A stretch of DNA of 64,000 bases from an uncultured Blastocatellia bacterium (GCA_937934745.1 CALGZC010000040.1:1-64000), one strand, 5' to 3'; counted from the first letter of the stretch, positions 14,608 to 24,701 are shown. The notes: a model not told the origin generated them from the sequence alone. A program made the numbers and translations.

Positions 14608-16557
14608 CTAAGTCCGTTTGAAGCCGCGCTCAATCACCGGCACATCAAAACGGAGGATGATCGGTCGCCCGTGCGGGCAGTTGGTCGGCTGCTCACACTT
14701 GAACAGTTCGTCCACCAGCCACGTCATTTTCTCCGGTGTGAGGTTGAAATTGATCTTGATGGCGGCGCGGCAAGCCATACTTGCCGCCATTTCGCGCAGA
14801 ATGTGTTCGCGGGTTATGGTCTCTTGCTCGGCAGCTAACGTGTCGAGCAGTTCCGTAAGGAGGTGCTGGGCATCGTCGGCTGTCAGATCGGCCGGCACGC
14901 CCTGCACAGCAACTGTCCGGCCGGCAAGTCTTGTGAGGCGAAAGCCGGCTGCTTCCAGTTCGTCGGCAATGGGTTCAAAGGCGGCGGCCTGTGCCGGAGT
15001 CAAGTCCACGACCACGGGCGTCAGTAGCATTTGCGTCGTCACGGCACGACCCAGCAGAGAGCGCAGATATTGCTCGAACAGAATGCGCTCGTGCGCCACA
15101 TGCTGATCGATGAGCAAAAGCCCTGTGGCGTCAGTTGCTACGATATAACTGTCATGGATCTGGCCCAAAATTCGGACATCGGGGCGCCCACCGCCGGCTG
15201 CGTCGGTCGGCGCATCCGCCGCCGATGGTCTTGAACGGTATGTGCCGGCGCACCGCGTGCGCGTTCGTCCGTCCAAGATCGTGCGCAGGCGTTCGACGGC
15301 ATCTGAGTCGTCACCGGCAGATGCAGGGGCAGTTTGCTGGAGATCGGCGGCAGTGGCTGCGGCCGGCAGCACGGCAAAGAACGGTGGTGGCTGGCGCTCA
15401 CTTTGCCGTGAGCTGTTCGGTGGTGGCAGAGCGGTTTGTGCCGGCTGCGGGGCAAATGCCCGGAGCGCTGCTGCGACGGCTATGGCATCGGACGACGCCG
15501 GCGCCGATGAACCGGTGTTCGTTTGTCGCACCGGTGCGGCCGAGGGGATCGGCAGCGATGCAAACTGTGGCGCCGTCCCGAGTGCCTGCCGCAGCGCTGT
15601 TGTCACGCTCTCTAAAACCTGCTGTGGCGACCGAAAACGAACTTCGGTTTTTTGTGGATGGACGTTGACATCCACGGCCTCCGGGGGCACGGCGACAAAC
15701 AGCATGGCGACTGGAAAGACACCCGATGGGAGGATATTCCGGTAGGCGTCTGAAAGTGCGCGCCCGATGAGCTTATCACGGACAAAGCGTCCGTTGACAA
15801 AGAGGTACTGCCCCTCACGCCCCTTGCGCTGAATGTGTGGGCGCGAAATAAAACCGCGCACCGTGATGCCGTCCTGGACAAACTCAACCGGCACCAAACC
15901 CGCCAGCCACTCTGCACCGAACAGCTGGTAAGCGCGCGCCGTCACCTCAGAGGTTGCCGTCACGGCCAAGACCTGCCGCCCGTTGTGCTCAAGCGTAAAC
16001 CCCCGACTCGGGTTGGCAAGCGCATAGTGAGTGACCAGGTTGGTGACATGGAAGGCTTCAGTTGCGTCGGTTTTGAGAAACTTGCGCCGCGCCGGGAGAT
16101 TGAAAAACAAGTCGCGCAGCACAATCTCCGTTCCCCCTGGAGCGGCCGCATCACGAACCTGACGAATTTTGCCGCCCTCGAGGATGACCGTTGTGCCGGA
16201 GGTCGCCCCGTGGGGCTTGGTCGTCAGTGTCACCCGTGTCACCGAGCCAATGGCGGCCAGGGCTTCGCCGCGAAAGCCAAAGGTGTGAATGGCCGCCAAA
16301 TCCTCCGCCGTACGGATTTTGCTTGTTGCGTGCCGCTCAAATGCCAGGAGTGCATCGTCGCGCGTCATGCCCTCACCGTCGTCGCGGAGGCGGATGTAGG
16401 TTTTTCCGCCGCGTTCAATGGCGATGTCAATCTGTTGGGCGTTGGCATCGAGCGCATTTTCTAGGCATTCCTTGACGATAGAGGCCGGCCGCTCGACAAC
16501 TTCTCCGGCGGCAATTCGGTTGGCGACGACGTCCGGCAGAATACGAATCTTCGACAT
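14608..16557 (-). CDS. mutL: DNA mismatch repair protein MutL (endonuclease type)
   Basis: MutL couples mismatch recognition by MutS to strand incision. The N-terminal GHKL ATPase motifs are clear: IAAGEVVERPASIVKECLENALDAN, LRDDGEGM, TFGFRGEALAAIGSV. A low-complexity linker precedes the C-terminal dimerisation domain, which holds LIDQHVAHERILFE (the metal-binding endonuclease motif DQHAX2EX4E with Ala changed to Val) and NCPHGRP. This MutL therefore looks nicking-competent, as in bacteria without MutH. The ATG at 16557 fits the usual MSKIRILP start; a TTG at 16572 would add five residues. priA lies upstream on the same strand. Confidence 0.95.
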   Translation of the reverse strand: MSKIRILPDVVANRIAAGEVVERPASIVKECLENALDANAQQIDIAIERGGKTYIRLRDDGEGMTRDDALLAFERHATSKIRTAEDLAAIHTFGFRGEALAAIGSVTRVTLTTKPHGATSGTTVILEGGKIRQVRDAAAPGGTEIVLRDLFFNLPARRKFLKTDATEAFHVTNLVTHYALANPSRGFTLEHNGRQVLAVTATSEVTARAYQLFGAEWLAGLVPVEFVQDGITVRGFISRPHIQRKGREGQYLFVNGRFVRDKLIGRALSDAYRNILPSGVFPVAMLFVAVPPEAVDVNVHPQKTEVRFRSPQQVLESVTTALRQALGTAPQFASLPIPSAAPVRQTNTGSSAPASSDAIAVAAALRAFAPQPAQTALPPPNSSRQSERQPPPFFAVLPAAATAADLQQTAPASAGDDSDAVERLRTILDGRTRTRCAGTYRSRPSAADAPTDAAGGGRPDVRILGQIHDSYIVATDATGLLLIDQHVAHERILFEQYLRSLLGRAVTTQMLLTPVVVDLTPAQAAAFEPIADELEAAGFRLTRLAGRTVAVQGVPADLTADDAQHLLTELLDTLAAEQETITREHILREMAASMACRAAIKINFNLTPEKMTWLVDELFKCEQPTNCPHGRPIILRFDVPVIERGFKRT

Positions 16558-16596
16558 AGGGCAATCTGACAAGGGGGAGTCAACGGGGGCAGCCGG

Positions 16597-19092
16597 TCAC
16601 ATCAAGTCAAGTGGGTCAATTTCAACAACGATGTGGCGGCGTTCGGTTTCGGTCAGTTCCCGCAGCATGTTGCCCACGGCTTCCCGCAGACGGCGGCGTT
16701 GCCGCGCCTTGAGCAGGATTTGAAAGCGATACTCACCACGTAAGCGCGCCAGGGGCGCCGGTGCCGGCCCGAGGACACGCAGCATCCAGGTGTCTGCGGG
16801 GTCTGTCCCCGGTAGCGGCTGACGGAGTAGGGCCGCCACTTTTTCGGACAGCGCCTGTCCTTCCAAATCACGTGTGTGACGAATGATGATGTTGGCAAGC
16901 ACGCAGAATGGGGGGTAGTACAGCGCGCGGCGCTGGAGGAGTTCCTGCTCAAAAAACGCGTTGTAGTCCTGCTGACAGCCGGCAACCAGCGCGTAGTGCT
17001 CGGGCCGGTATGTCTGGACGATGACGCGCCCCGGTCGGTCGCCACGCCCGGCCCGTCCGGCTACCTGGGCAATTAGTTGAAAGGTGCGCTCCGGGGCACG
17101 GAAATCGGGTAGCATCAGCCCTGCGTCCACCGAAACGACGCCGACAAGGGTGACATTTGGAAAGTCATGCCCTTTGGCAATCATCTGTGTTCCAACCAGG
17201 ATATCGAGACTACCCGAAGCAAAATCGTTGAAGATCCGTTCAAAGACGCCACGCCGGCGGGTGGTGTCACGGTCTAGGCGCGCAATGGATAGGGTCGGGA
17301 ACAACTCGCGTAAACGCGCTTCGAGCTGCTCCGTGCCTTCGCCGACGTAGGCAATGCCTTCCCCGTGACATTCCGGGCAAACCGTGGGCGGTGGCATCGT
17401 GTAGCCGCAGTAATGGCAAGCGAGGTAGTGGTCGCTCCGGTGATAGGTCAGCGTCACCGAGCAATCTGGACATTCGGCCACAAAGCCGCATTCCCGACAT
17501 AGCCAACAGCTCGCAAAACCACGCCGGTTCAGCAACACCATCACTTGCTCCCCGTGGGCGCACGTTTCGGCAATGGCGTTTTCCAGCTCGTCTGAAATGA
17601 AGCGCGGCGCTTGGTGGCGCTTGAAGACCTCACGCATGTCCACCAGCGTCACTTCCGGCAGACTGCGGTTGCCGAACCGTTGGGGGAGCGTCAGGTAGGT
17701 ATATTTGCCGCTCAGTGCGTTTTGGAAAGTTTCGATGGCCGGTGTGGCGCTGCCGAGGATGACAGGGCAGTGCAGCCGGCTGGCCCGCAAGATGGCTGTG
17801 TCGCGTCCGTGATAGTGTGGAACGCTTTCCGACTGCTTGTACGAAGCATCATGCTCTTCATCAACAATAATGAGCCGTAGGTTGACCAAGGGCGCAAACA
17901 CAGCCGAGCGCGTGCCGATGACGACGCGCGCCGCGCCGGATCGAATGCGCTCCCACTCGTCCACGCGCTCACCCGGGGCCAGCGAAGAGTGTAGCAGCGC
18001 CACCGATGTTCCGAACCGTTGAATGAGCCGTCGCGCCAACAGCGGCGTGAGGCCAATTTCCGGCACAAGCATAAGCGCCGAGCCGTCGCGTTCCAGAACG
18101 GCGCTGATGGCCGCAAGGTAGACCTCTGTTTTTCCGGACCCGGTGACGCCGTGCAGGAGGAACGTCTGGAATGTTTTGGCCTCGTACGCGGCCACAATGG
18201 CATCCACTGCCTGGCGTTGTTCCGGTGTCAGTTCGAGCTCTGGCGTGCGAGGTAAGTCGGTCAGATGGGCGAGTGGATTGCGGCGAACGGTCTCAGGAAC
18301 GATTTCAACAAAGCCCTTCTGCGCCATCTGGCGAATAAGGGAAGGGCTCACCTCCGCATGCAGTGCTAGCGCAGCAATTGCTTCCGTCTGGACGGCGCGC
18401 AGCCGGGCCAAAACGCGGGCCTGGGAGGGAGAAACCGGCTCCTTCGGCACGGCTGCCGGCCGAACCACCAGGCGTTGTTTGGTCCTGATGCGTGTTTGCG
18501 CCGGGTGGGTTTCGATTCTCACAAGTCCGACGCGCTCCAGATCGTGGGCGACCTGACGGGGATGCTTTCCGAAACGGCCGACCGGTAGGTTATCCAGTAA
18601 GCTGGCTCCACCGACCTCGGCCAGCCAGGCCAGAAATCGCTCGTCGCGCCTGCCCCCGCCATCTCGCCGTGCTGGAACGGCCTGGCGACCCGCTTCTGTG
18701 AGAAAAACCCACTCTTCAAGTACAACGTCGAGACCGGACGGGAGGGCTGCCTTCAGCACCTCGCCCCAGGGCGCGTAGTAGTATTCGGCGACCCACTGCG
18801 TCAACGCCAAAATTTCGGCGTTGATAACAGGTGTCAGGTCCACCCAGTCGGCAATGTCCCGAATATCAGACGGATTCAACTCGGCCGGGGGCTGATGACT
18901 GACGGTGACCACATAGCCGACGAGGGTTTGCCGTCCAAATGGGACAACAACACGGCAGCCTGGTTCTGCATAAGCCTGGTGTTCGGGTGGAATCCGGTAG
19001 GTGTAGGTACGCCTCACGCCCGTCGGGATGGCTACTTCTGCAAACAGGTCCGGCTGTCGCTGGTCAGGTTGCAAGGGATTGGCTTCCGACAT
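16597..19092 (-). CDS. priA: Primosomal protein N' (replication restart helicase PriA)
   Basis: PriA recognises stalled forks and reloads the replisome. This 831-aa protein has the N-terminal 3'-DNA-binding domain (AIPTGVRRTYTYRIP), Walker A GVTGSGKTEVYL, the DEEH-type box IVDEEHDASYKQ, and helicase motif GSATPAIETF. Eight zinc-binding cysteines lie in paired CxxC motifs (CWLCRECGF, CPDC, CHYC, CPECHG). It reads toward mutL with a gap of about 40 bp, so they may share a transcript. Confidence 0.96.
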   Translation of the reverse strand: MSEANPLQPDQRQPDLFAEVAIPTGVRRTYTYRIPPEHQAYAEPGCRVVVPFGRQTLVGYVVTVSHQPPAELNPSDIRDIADWVDLTPVINAEILALTQWVAEYYYAPWGEVLKAALPSGLDVVLEEWVFLTEAGRQAVPARRDGGGRRDERFLAWLAEVGGASLLDNLPVGRFGKHPRQVAHDLERVGLVRIETHPAQTRIRTKQRLVVRPAAVPKEPVSPSQARVLARLRAVQTEAIAALALHAEVSPSLIRQMAQKGFVEIVPETVRRNPLAHLTDLPRTPELELTPEQRQAVDAIVAAYEAKTFQTFLLHGVTGSGKTEVYLAAISAVLERDGSALMLVPEIGLTPLLARRLIQRFGTSVALLHSSLAPGERVDEWERIRSGAARVVIGTRSAVFAPLVNLRLIIVDEEHDASYKQSESVPHYHGRDTAILRASRLHCPVILGSATPAIETFQNALSGKYTYLTLPQRFGNRSLPEVTLVDMREVFKRHQAPRFISDELENAIAETCAHGEQVMVLLNRRGFASCWLCRECGFVAECPDCSVTLTYHRSDHYLACHYCGYTMPPPTVCPECHGEGIAYVGEGTEQLEARLRELFPTLSIARLDRDTTRRRGVFERIFNDFASGSLDILVGTQMIAKGHDFPNVTLVGVVSVDAGLMLPDFRAPERTFQLIAQVAGRAGRGDRPGRVIVQTYRPEHYALVAGCQQDYNAFFEQELLQRRALYYPPFCVLANIIIRHTRDLEGQALSEKVAALLRQPLPGTDPADTWMLRVLGPAPAPLARLRGEYRFQILLKARQRRRLREAVGNMLRELTETERRHIVVEIDPLDLM

Positions 19093-19149
19093 AGCACGGC
19101 TGCGTGGAAAGCGCTGCTGTCTTCGGGAAGAGCATGAAAGATGCCGTCA

Positions 19150-20826
19150 CTACACAACCACCACAATGGGAACAATGGTTGGCTTCTGCCCGGTCAGGCG
19201 CAGAATGTGGCGTTTGAGCGCCAGGCGCAGGTGTTCTTGGAAGTGCTCCTTCCCCCCGTTGATGCGCTCTTTAGGAGGCAGGGTTTCCACGGCGGCTAAG
19301 ACCACATCACGCAGTTCGGTAATTTCCTCTTCGTCGCCGTCCACACCTAAGTAGCCGCGCGTGGTGATTTCCGGTGGGCCCAGTAACATGCCGGTCGCTT
19401 CTTCAAGGGCGACGCCGGCAATGACAACGCCCTCGTACGCCATGCGGCGACGGTCGCGGAGCAGGGTCTCATCAAGTTCAAGGGAACAAGTATCATCTAT
19501 GTACACCCGATTAATCGTGATTTTGTCGCCAATCTGGGCAGTTTGCCCGTCCAAGACCACCACGTCGCCGCTCTCGATGACCAGGACGCGGTCGGGGGCA
19601 AGGCCTAACGTCTGACAGGCAAACTGTTTATGCCGGTAAAGCTGGCGGTACTCGCCGTGAATTGGGATGAAGTACTTTGGGCGGATTGCTTCCAGCATCA
19701 GGCGCAGGTCCTCTTGCGCGCCGTGGCCTGAGACGTGAATGCGCGCCTGTGTTGAGTCCACCACCTCGACTTCGTTGCGGTAGCAACGGTTAATCAGCTT
19801 AGAGATGGCTTTTTCATTGCCCGGAATTTGACGTGCCGACAGTACGACGGTGTCGCCGGCTTCCATCCAGGCTTGCCGATGGCTGCGGTCAGCGATCCGC
19901 CACATTGCACCCATCGGCTCGCCCTGACAACCTGAAGCTAAAACAACGATTTCATGGGGATCAAAGTGCCTGAAGTCCTTGGCGTTGGCAAGACAGTCGG
20001 CTGTATCAAGAAAGCCTGTCCGCTCGGCAATCTCGATATTGCGCTCCATGGCGCGTCCGACGGGGATGACTCGCCGCCCAAACTGCTGGGCCAGGTCAAA
20101 CATGATTTGAATACGGTGAATACTTGAGGCAAAACAGCTGACAAAAATGCGCCCGGTCGCGCGGTCGAAAATCTCTTCCAGTGCCGGAATGACAACCCGT
20201 TCTGAGGGCATCTGCCCCGGGCGCTCAACATTGGTGGAGTCGGAAAGCAGCGCCAAGACACCACGCTGCCCAATAGCCTGTAACCGCTTCACATCAATCG
20301 GATCGCCGCAGACCGGCGTGGTGTCAAACTTGAAGTCGCCTGTGTGGACTACGGTGCCAATCGGCGTTGCGATGGCCAGGGCGCAGCAATCTACCGTGGA
20401 GTGTGAAACGCGAATATATTCAATCGAAAATGCTCCGACCTGAATCGTCTGACCAGCCTGCACAACGCGCAGGTCTGCCGAGGACAGGAGGTGATGCTCT
20501 TCCAGGCGCGGCTCAACAATCTGCAGGGTGTAGGCCGTGCCGTACACTGGAACATTCACCTTCTTGAGCAAGAACGGTAGAGAACCAATGTGGTCTTCGT
20601 GGCTATGGGTGAGGATGACGGCGCGCACCTGTTCCCAGTGGCGTTCGAGGTAGGAAAAATCCGGCGTCATCGAATCCACACCGAAATAACCCACTTCGGA
20701 GAACATCAGTCCGGCGTCAATCACGATGATGTCCGCTCCGTAGCGCATGACCATGCAGTTCATGCCGAATTCACCAAGCCCGCCCAGTGGGATAATCTCG
20801 AGTTTGGTCCCGTTCATGATGCCCAT
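19150..20826 (-). CDS. rnj: Ribonuclease J
   Basis: RNase J is a metallo-beta-lactamase/beta-CASP ribonuclease that matures and degrades RNA with 5'-exo and endo activity. The zinc motif THSHEDHIGSLPF is present, followed by the beta-CASP signature region (ASGCQGEPMGAMWRI), PGNEKAISKLINR and HVSGHGAQEDL, then PIHGEYRQLYRH. The product is 558 aa, typical for the family. The ATG at 20826 follows AAAGG at 5 nt; an upstream in-frame start would add 26 residues with no support. Confidence 0.94.
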   Translation of the reverse strand: MGIMNGTKLEIIPLGGLGEFGMNCMVMRYGADIIVIDAGLMFSEVGYFGVDSMTPDFSYLERHWEQVRAVILTHSHEDHIGSLPFLLKKVNVPVYGTAYTLQIVEPRLEEHHLLSSADLRVVQAGQTIQVGAFSIEYIRVSHSTVDCCALAIATPIGTVVHTGDFKFDTTPVCGDPIDVKRLQAIGQRGVLALLSDSTNVERPGQMPSERVVIPALEEIFDRATGRIFVSCFASSIHRIQIMFDLAQQFGRRVIPVGRAMERNIEIAERTGFLDTADCLANAKDFRHFDPHEIVVLASGCQGEPMGAMWRIADRSHRQAWMEAGDTVVLSARQIPGNEKAISKLINRCYRNEVEVVDSTQARIHVSGHGAQEDLRLMLEAIRPKYFIPIHGEYRQLYRHKQFACQTLGLAPDRVLVIESGDVVVLDGQTAQIGDKITINRVYIDDTCSLELDETLLRDRRRMAYEGVVIAGVALEEATGMLLGPPEITTRGYLGVDGDEEEITELRDVVLAAVETLPPKERINGGKEHFQEHLRLALKRHILRLTGQKPTIVPIVVVV

Positions 20827-20945
20827 GACAGCCTTTCTTGGACCGGGATGACTATGGCCAGAAGTCCTTGATGATGGATGTACCATGGCATAGTAGCTTA
20901 GCACTCAGTGCAGTGCACAATAACCCGAATTTTCCGCCTCTGGCG

Positions 20946-20985
20946 CTTGCGTCTTCACCAGAAGCCTTGCGTCTTCACCAGAAGC
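20946..20985. repeat. Tandem 20-bp direct repeat abutting a start codon
   Basis: CTTGCGTCTTCACCAGAAGC occurs twice without a mismatch, at 20946-20965 and 20966-20985. The permease ATG begins one base later. The unit is not a multiple of three, so copy-number change would not be silent if this were coding. It lies in the gap between divergent rnj and the permease gene. Confidence 0.9.
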
Positions 20986-20986
20986 T

Positions 20987-21799
20987 ATGAACCTCACCGG
21001 TAGGATTGGAGCTGCCATTGTTGCCGGACTTGTCCTTTTGGCAGTGGTCGGTCCTCTGTGTATCTCTCCAGAGCAGGTAACATACCAGGACCTGGAGCGA
21101 AGTTTTGATCCTCCGTCCTGGGCGCATCCGATGGGCTTGGATGAGAACGGGCGTGACATTTTCGCACGGGTCGTTTACGGAGCGCGTGTCTCCTTGACGG
21201 TCGGCGTCATTGTGGTCCTCGTCTCGGCGACAATCGGCCTGTTGTTGGGGTTGCTTTCCGGCTATGTCGGTGGGTGGCTCGACCGTTTCATTGCCGGTTT
21301 CTGGTTCAATGTGTTTTTGGCTTTTCCCGGCATCCTGCTGGCGATTGCAACGGTCGCCTTCCTAGGTGCAAGTTTGACCAACCTCATCTTTGCCTTGTGC
21401 GTGATTGGCTGGGTTGGCTACGCACGGCTCATTCGCGCACAAGTTTTGAAAGTGCGGGAATACGACTTTGTCCTTGCAGCGCGGGCGCTCGGCGCCAGCA
21501 ATGTGCGGATTTTGTTCCGACACATCCTACCCAACGCCATTCAGCCACTCATCGTTCAGGCGAGTCTTGGCATGGCCGGGGCGATCCTGGCCGAAGCAAG
21601 TCTCAGTTTTCTCGGGCTTGGTATCCCGCCGCCGACCCCGAGCTGGGGGGCAATGTTGAGTGATGCCCGAACGCACTTTGCTTCAGGTTGGCACATGACC
21701 GTTTTCCCGGCGGCCATGATGACCCTAACCGTACTTGGCTTTAACCTACTCGGCGACGGCTTGCGTGAATGGCTTGATCCCAAGCAGCGTCCGCGCTGA
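20987..21799 (+). CDS. ABC transporter permease, DppC/OppC type
   Basis: This 270-aa integral membrane permease belongs to the peptide/nickel family. It has an N-terminal TM helix, then HPMGLDENGRDIFARVVYGARVSL, typical of DppC, and the EAA loop EYDFVLAARALGASNVRILFRHILPNA that contacts the ATPase. About six TM segments are visible. No DppB, ATPase or binding protein is adjacent, so its partners must be elsewhere. The start has no clear Shine-Dalgarno; a 20-bp tandem repeat sits where one would be. Confidence 0.88.
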   Translation: MNLTGRIGAAIVAGLVLLAVVGPLCISPEQVTYQDLERSFDPPSWAHPMGLDENGRDIFARVVYGARVSLTVGVIVVLVSATIGLLLGLLSGYVGGWLDRFIAGFWFNVFLAFPGILLAIATVAFLGASLTNLIFALCVIGWVGYARLIRAQVLKVREYDFVLAARALGASNVRILFRHILPNAIQPLIVQASLGMAGAILAEASLSFLGLGIPPPTPSWGAMLSDARTHFASGWHMTVFPAAMMTLTVLGFNLLGDGLREWLDPKQRPR

Positions 21800-22052
21800 A
21801 GCCTGGACCATCCACCTGTCACCCGCACGGTGCCCGGCAAGAATGGTCGGCGCGGATGGATGTTGCTTTCTTGAGGCCATCTGTCCGCTGCTCGACTGTC
21901 GTGTAAGGGTCGCAACATGAGTTGCCTCCTGTTCGGCTATCACCTAGCATCGAACCGCACTGTGTCTCGCAAACCCGCACTGATAATCTCTGTTTACCAC
22001 CGGACGAGTTTGCCGTCTTGTATCGCCTGTTTTTGGGGAGGGAGTTTGTCGT

Positions 22053-23300
22053 ATGTCTGCGCCGCACCAACTCAGTCATATCCAGCAGAGCTTTAATCAA
22101 GTTTTGCAGATGATGCTGTCAGTGTCTGACAAGGTCAGCGACTTAATTTTTTCACCAGGGCGTCCTCCCCAGGTAGAGCTGGTCGGCCAGCTACGCGCCG
22201 TCAAGATTCAGGGACTGGAGCAGCTCACACCACAGCACACCCACGCCTTTGCCCAAGTTTTGTTGTCAAATAACCCAACAAACCTCGAAAAGTTGGAAAA
22301 GCTAGGATCGGTGGACGTATCCTACAGCGTACCGGGACAGGCACGTTTCCGCGTCAATGTCTTCAGGCAGCGCGGCACGGAAGCCATCGTCATGCGGGTC
22401 ATTCCCAACCGGATTCCTACCCTCGAGGAACTGGGGCTTCCGCCACAGTTGCGCCAGATTGCCGATCTCAAAAACGGGATCGTTTTGGTGACAGGACCGA
22501 CCGGCAGCGGCAAGTCCTCCACCCTGGCAGCCATCATCAACTTGATCAACGAGACGAAGTACTACCACATCGTAACCATTGAAGACCCCATTGAGTTTAT
22601 TCATCCGCACAAAAACTCCACCATTCACCAGCGTGAGCTGCACAGTGATACGCCTGATTTTGCGCTGGCGCTGCGGGCAGCGCTCCGGCAGGCACCCAAG
22701 GTCATTTTAGTCGGCGAAATGCGCGACCGTGAGACAATCGAAATCGCGATGGAAGCTTCGGAAACCGGTCACTTAGTATTGTCCACCCTACATACGATTG
22801 ACGCTGCTAAAACGGTCGATCGGATCATTGGGGTGTTTCCAAAAAGTGAGGAGCACGTTGTGCGCACGCGCTTGTCCCAGTCGTTTCGGTACATCATTTC
22901 GCAACGCCTTATTCCGCGTGCGGATCAGCGGGGACGGGTTGCCGCCATTGAAATTTTGCGCTCTACGATGCGCACACGCGAATACATTGAGAAAGGTGAA
23001 AGCGCCGGCAAGACGCTCGTGGATGCGATGCGCGACGGTGAAATCGAAGGCATGCAGCATTTCGACGGTGTCATTGAAAAGCTCATCCGGCAGAACATCA
23101 TTACCAAGGAAGATGGTCTGGCCTATGCGACCAACCCCGGCAATCTGATGCTCCAGTTGAGCGATATGGGGCGGCCCTCACCACAAGATGTAGTCCCGCC
23201 CGCTGTCACCGGGGGACACCGAATCTCCACCGAGCCACCCAAGGCGGCGCCGGCTTCCGGCGTGCGTCCCGGCTCGATGCTGGACATGCTGGATCGTTAG
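22053..23300 (+). CDS. pilT: Type IV pilus retraction ATPase PilT family
   Basis: This is a 415-aa hexameric secretion-type ATPase. Walker A is VTGPTGSGKSSTL, the Asp box is HIVTIEDPIEFIH, and the Walker B region is VILVGEMRDRETIE followed by GHLVLSTLHTIDAA. These match PilT/PilU proteins, which pull pilin back into the inner membrane for twitching motility. The C-terminal ~45 residues are a Pro/Ser-rich extension. GGGAGGG upstream supports the ATG. No other pil genes are adjacent, so PilU identity cannot be excluded. Confidence 0.92.
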   Translation: MSAPHQLSHIQQSFNQVLQMMLSVSDKVSDLIFSPGRPPQVELVGQLRAVKIQGLEQLTPQHTHAFAQVLLSNNPTNLEKLEKLGSVDVSYSVPGQARFRVNVFRQRGTEAIVMRVIPNRIPTLEELGLPPQLRQIADLKNGIVLVTGPTGSGKSSTLAAIINLINETKYYHIVTIEDPIEFIHPHKNSTIHQRELHSDTPDFALALRAALRQAPKVILVGEMRDRETIEIAMEASETGHLVLSTLHTIDAAKTVDRIIGVFPKSEEHVVRTRLSQSFRYIISQRLIPRADQRGRVAAIEILRSTMRTREYIEKGESAGKTLVDAMRDGEIEGMQHFDGVIEKLIRQNIITKEDGLAYATNPGNLMLQLSDMGRPSPQDVVPPAVTGGHRISTEPPKAAPASGVRPGSMLDMLDR

Positions 23301-23429
23301 CGTCGCACTGCCGGCGTTGTTAGCCGACGCATAGCCGCTGCGTCATGAGCGGGACTGGTTGCGTTACCAACCATCACTTGGCTAACGTACGTTACTGTAC
23401 AATGTAATGCTGCTTGGGGAGCAGTCACC

Positions 23430-23759
23430 ATGGATACGGCTTGCAAGACGTTGACTGAAGCACCACCACGTACGTTTAGGGAATTTTTCCCTCTCTACCT
23501 TGCCATGCACAGCCATCCGATGACGCGCATCCTGCACTTTATCGGGACGGTGCTACAACTGCCGATTGTCATTGCCTGTGTCGTGACAGGCTGGTGGTGG
23601 GGGTTGTTGACCATTCCGTTGGTTTCGTACGGTTTAGCTTGGTTTTCGCACTTTGTCTTTGAGAGGAATCGTCCTGCGACCTGGACGAATCCCTGGTACT
23701 CACTTCTGGGCGACTACAAGATGGTCGGGTTGATGTTGCGCGGACAACTCTGGCGGTAG
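23430..23759 (+). CDS. DUF962 / Mpo1-like membrane protein
   Basis: This 109-aa protein carries the family pattern MHSHPMTRILHFIGT, a pair of TM helices, WFSHFVFERNRPATW, and the closing P-W-x-LLGDYKMVGLM motif. The yeast relative Mpo1 is an Fe(II)-dependent dioxygenase of 2-hydroxy fatty acids, and the conserved His residues fit that. The bacterial substrate is unknown. Its neighbours give no functional hint. Confidence 0.85.
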   Translation: MDTACKTLTEAPPRTFREFFPLYLAMHSHPMTRILHFIGTVLQLPIVIACVVTGWWWGLLTIPLVSYGLAWFSHFVFERNRPATWTNPWYSLLGDYKMVGLMLRGQLWR

Positions 23760-23837
23760 TGCGCGTCATGGCGCGGCGGCGCGCGGCATCGGCGCAGCGC
23801 CTGCCGCTGACTTCCCAACAGTCTTGGGGTAGGTCGT

Positions 23838-24701
23838 ATGCTGACTTCCGTGTGGGGAACAGCGTTGCTGCACCTCCTCATCGCGACTGGCCATGGTTTC
23901 CTTGGCGCTTGGCTGGCGGTGCGAATGGTGTTTCGTCCACAACGCGCTTGGCGGCTCTTTGGTCGTCGGATCCCTTTCACGCCCGGCATGATTCCGGCTG
24001 AGCGAGATGCCTTTATTCAACGCTTTGCTGCTGTGATTGCAGAACGTGTTCTGACGGTTGAAACAATTGCCGATGAAATTATGGCGCTAGGCATTGAAGG
24101 CGAAGTCGGGGCAGCCTCCCTGCGCCATTACGCCGAACAGACATCAAGTGACGATTTTCTGCGCCATCTGGCCCGGCGCATTGTTGAACTGCTTGCCGAC
24201 GAACGCAACGCGGCCGGTATCGGTCGCCGCCTGACGGATGGGTTCGCCAATGTTGTGATTGAGGAAGTTGGGGCAACCTACGGCTTTCTGGGCCGACTCA
24301 TTGCCCGCCGCCTGATTGACCTGGGCATGCTCAAGCGCCTCCTGACGCTTGCACTTGAGGATATTGCGGCCTTGTTGAGCCAAAATGAACCGGCGCGCGC
24401 CGCGATGGTGGAAACCATCGCGACGGTCGGGGGCCATCTCTTTGACGCCGAGGCGGCCACCCCGCGCCTACCGGCTTCAGATGTCACGCCGGTGATCGAG
24501 TTTGTCCGATCCCTGGGGCGGCGGCTGGATATTGAGAACTTGCTGCGCACGCAACTCGAACGACTCACCAACCAAATGATCGAAGAACTGATCTACCGCG
24601 CCGCCGGGCGGGAGCTACGCATGATCGTTCGATTTGGCGCTCTTGTCGGGCTGGTCGTCGGTCTGGCCCAGGCCGGAATCTTGCTGCTGACTGAGTCCTG
24701 A
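23838..24701 (+). CDS. DUF445 family membrane protein
   Basis: The 287-aa product begins with a TM helix and GHGFLGAWLAVRMVFRP followed by RIPFTPGMIPAERDAF, the conserved start of DUF445 (YheB/YjiN-type) proteins. A long helical, largely soluble middle follows, then a C-terminal TM helix (LVGLVVGLAQAGILLL). Function is unknown. Its last 87 bp overlap the 3' end of cmk on the opposite strand. Confidence 0.85.
   Translation: MLTSVWGTALLHLLIATGHGFLGAWLAVRMVFRPQRAWRLFGRRIPFTPGMIPAERDAFIQRFAAVIAERVLTVETIADEIMALGIEGEVGAASLRHYAEQTSSDDFLRHLARRIVELLADERNAAGIGRRLTDGFANVVIEEVGATYGFLGRLIARRLIDLGMLKRLLTLALEDIAALLSQNEPARAAMVETIATVGGHLFDAEAATPRLPASDVTPVIEFVRSLGRRLDIENLLRTQLERLTNQMIEELIYRAAGRELRMIVRFGALVGLVVGLAQAGILLLTES

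Noticed and set aside
23384-23418. Possible promoter TTGGCT...TACAAT upstream of the DUF962 gene
   Set aside because: The spacer is only about 14 bp, outside the functional range, so it is not listed.
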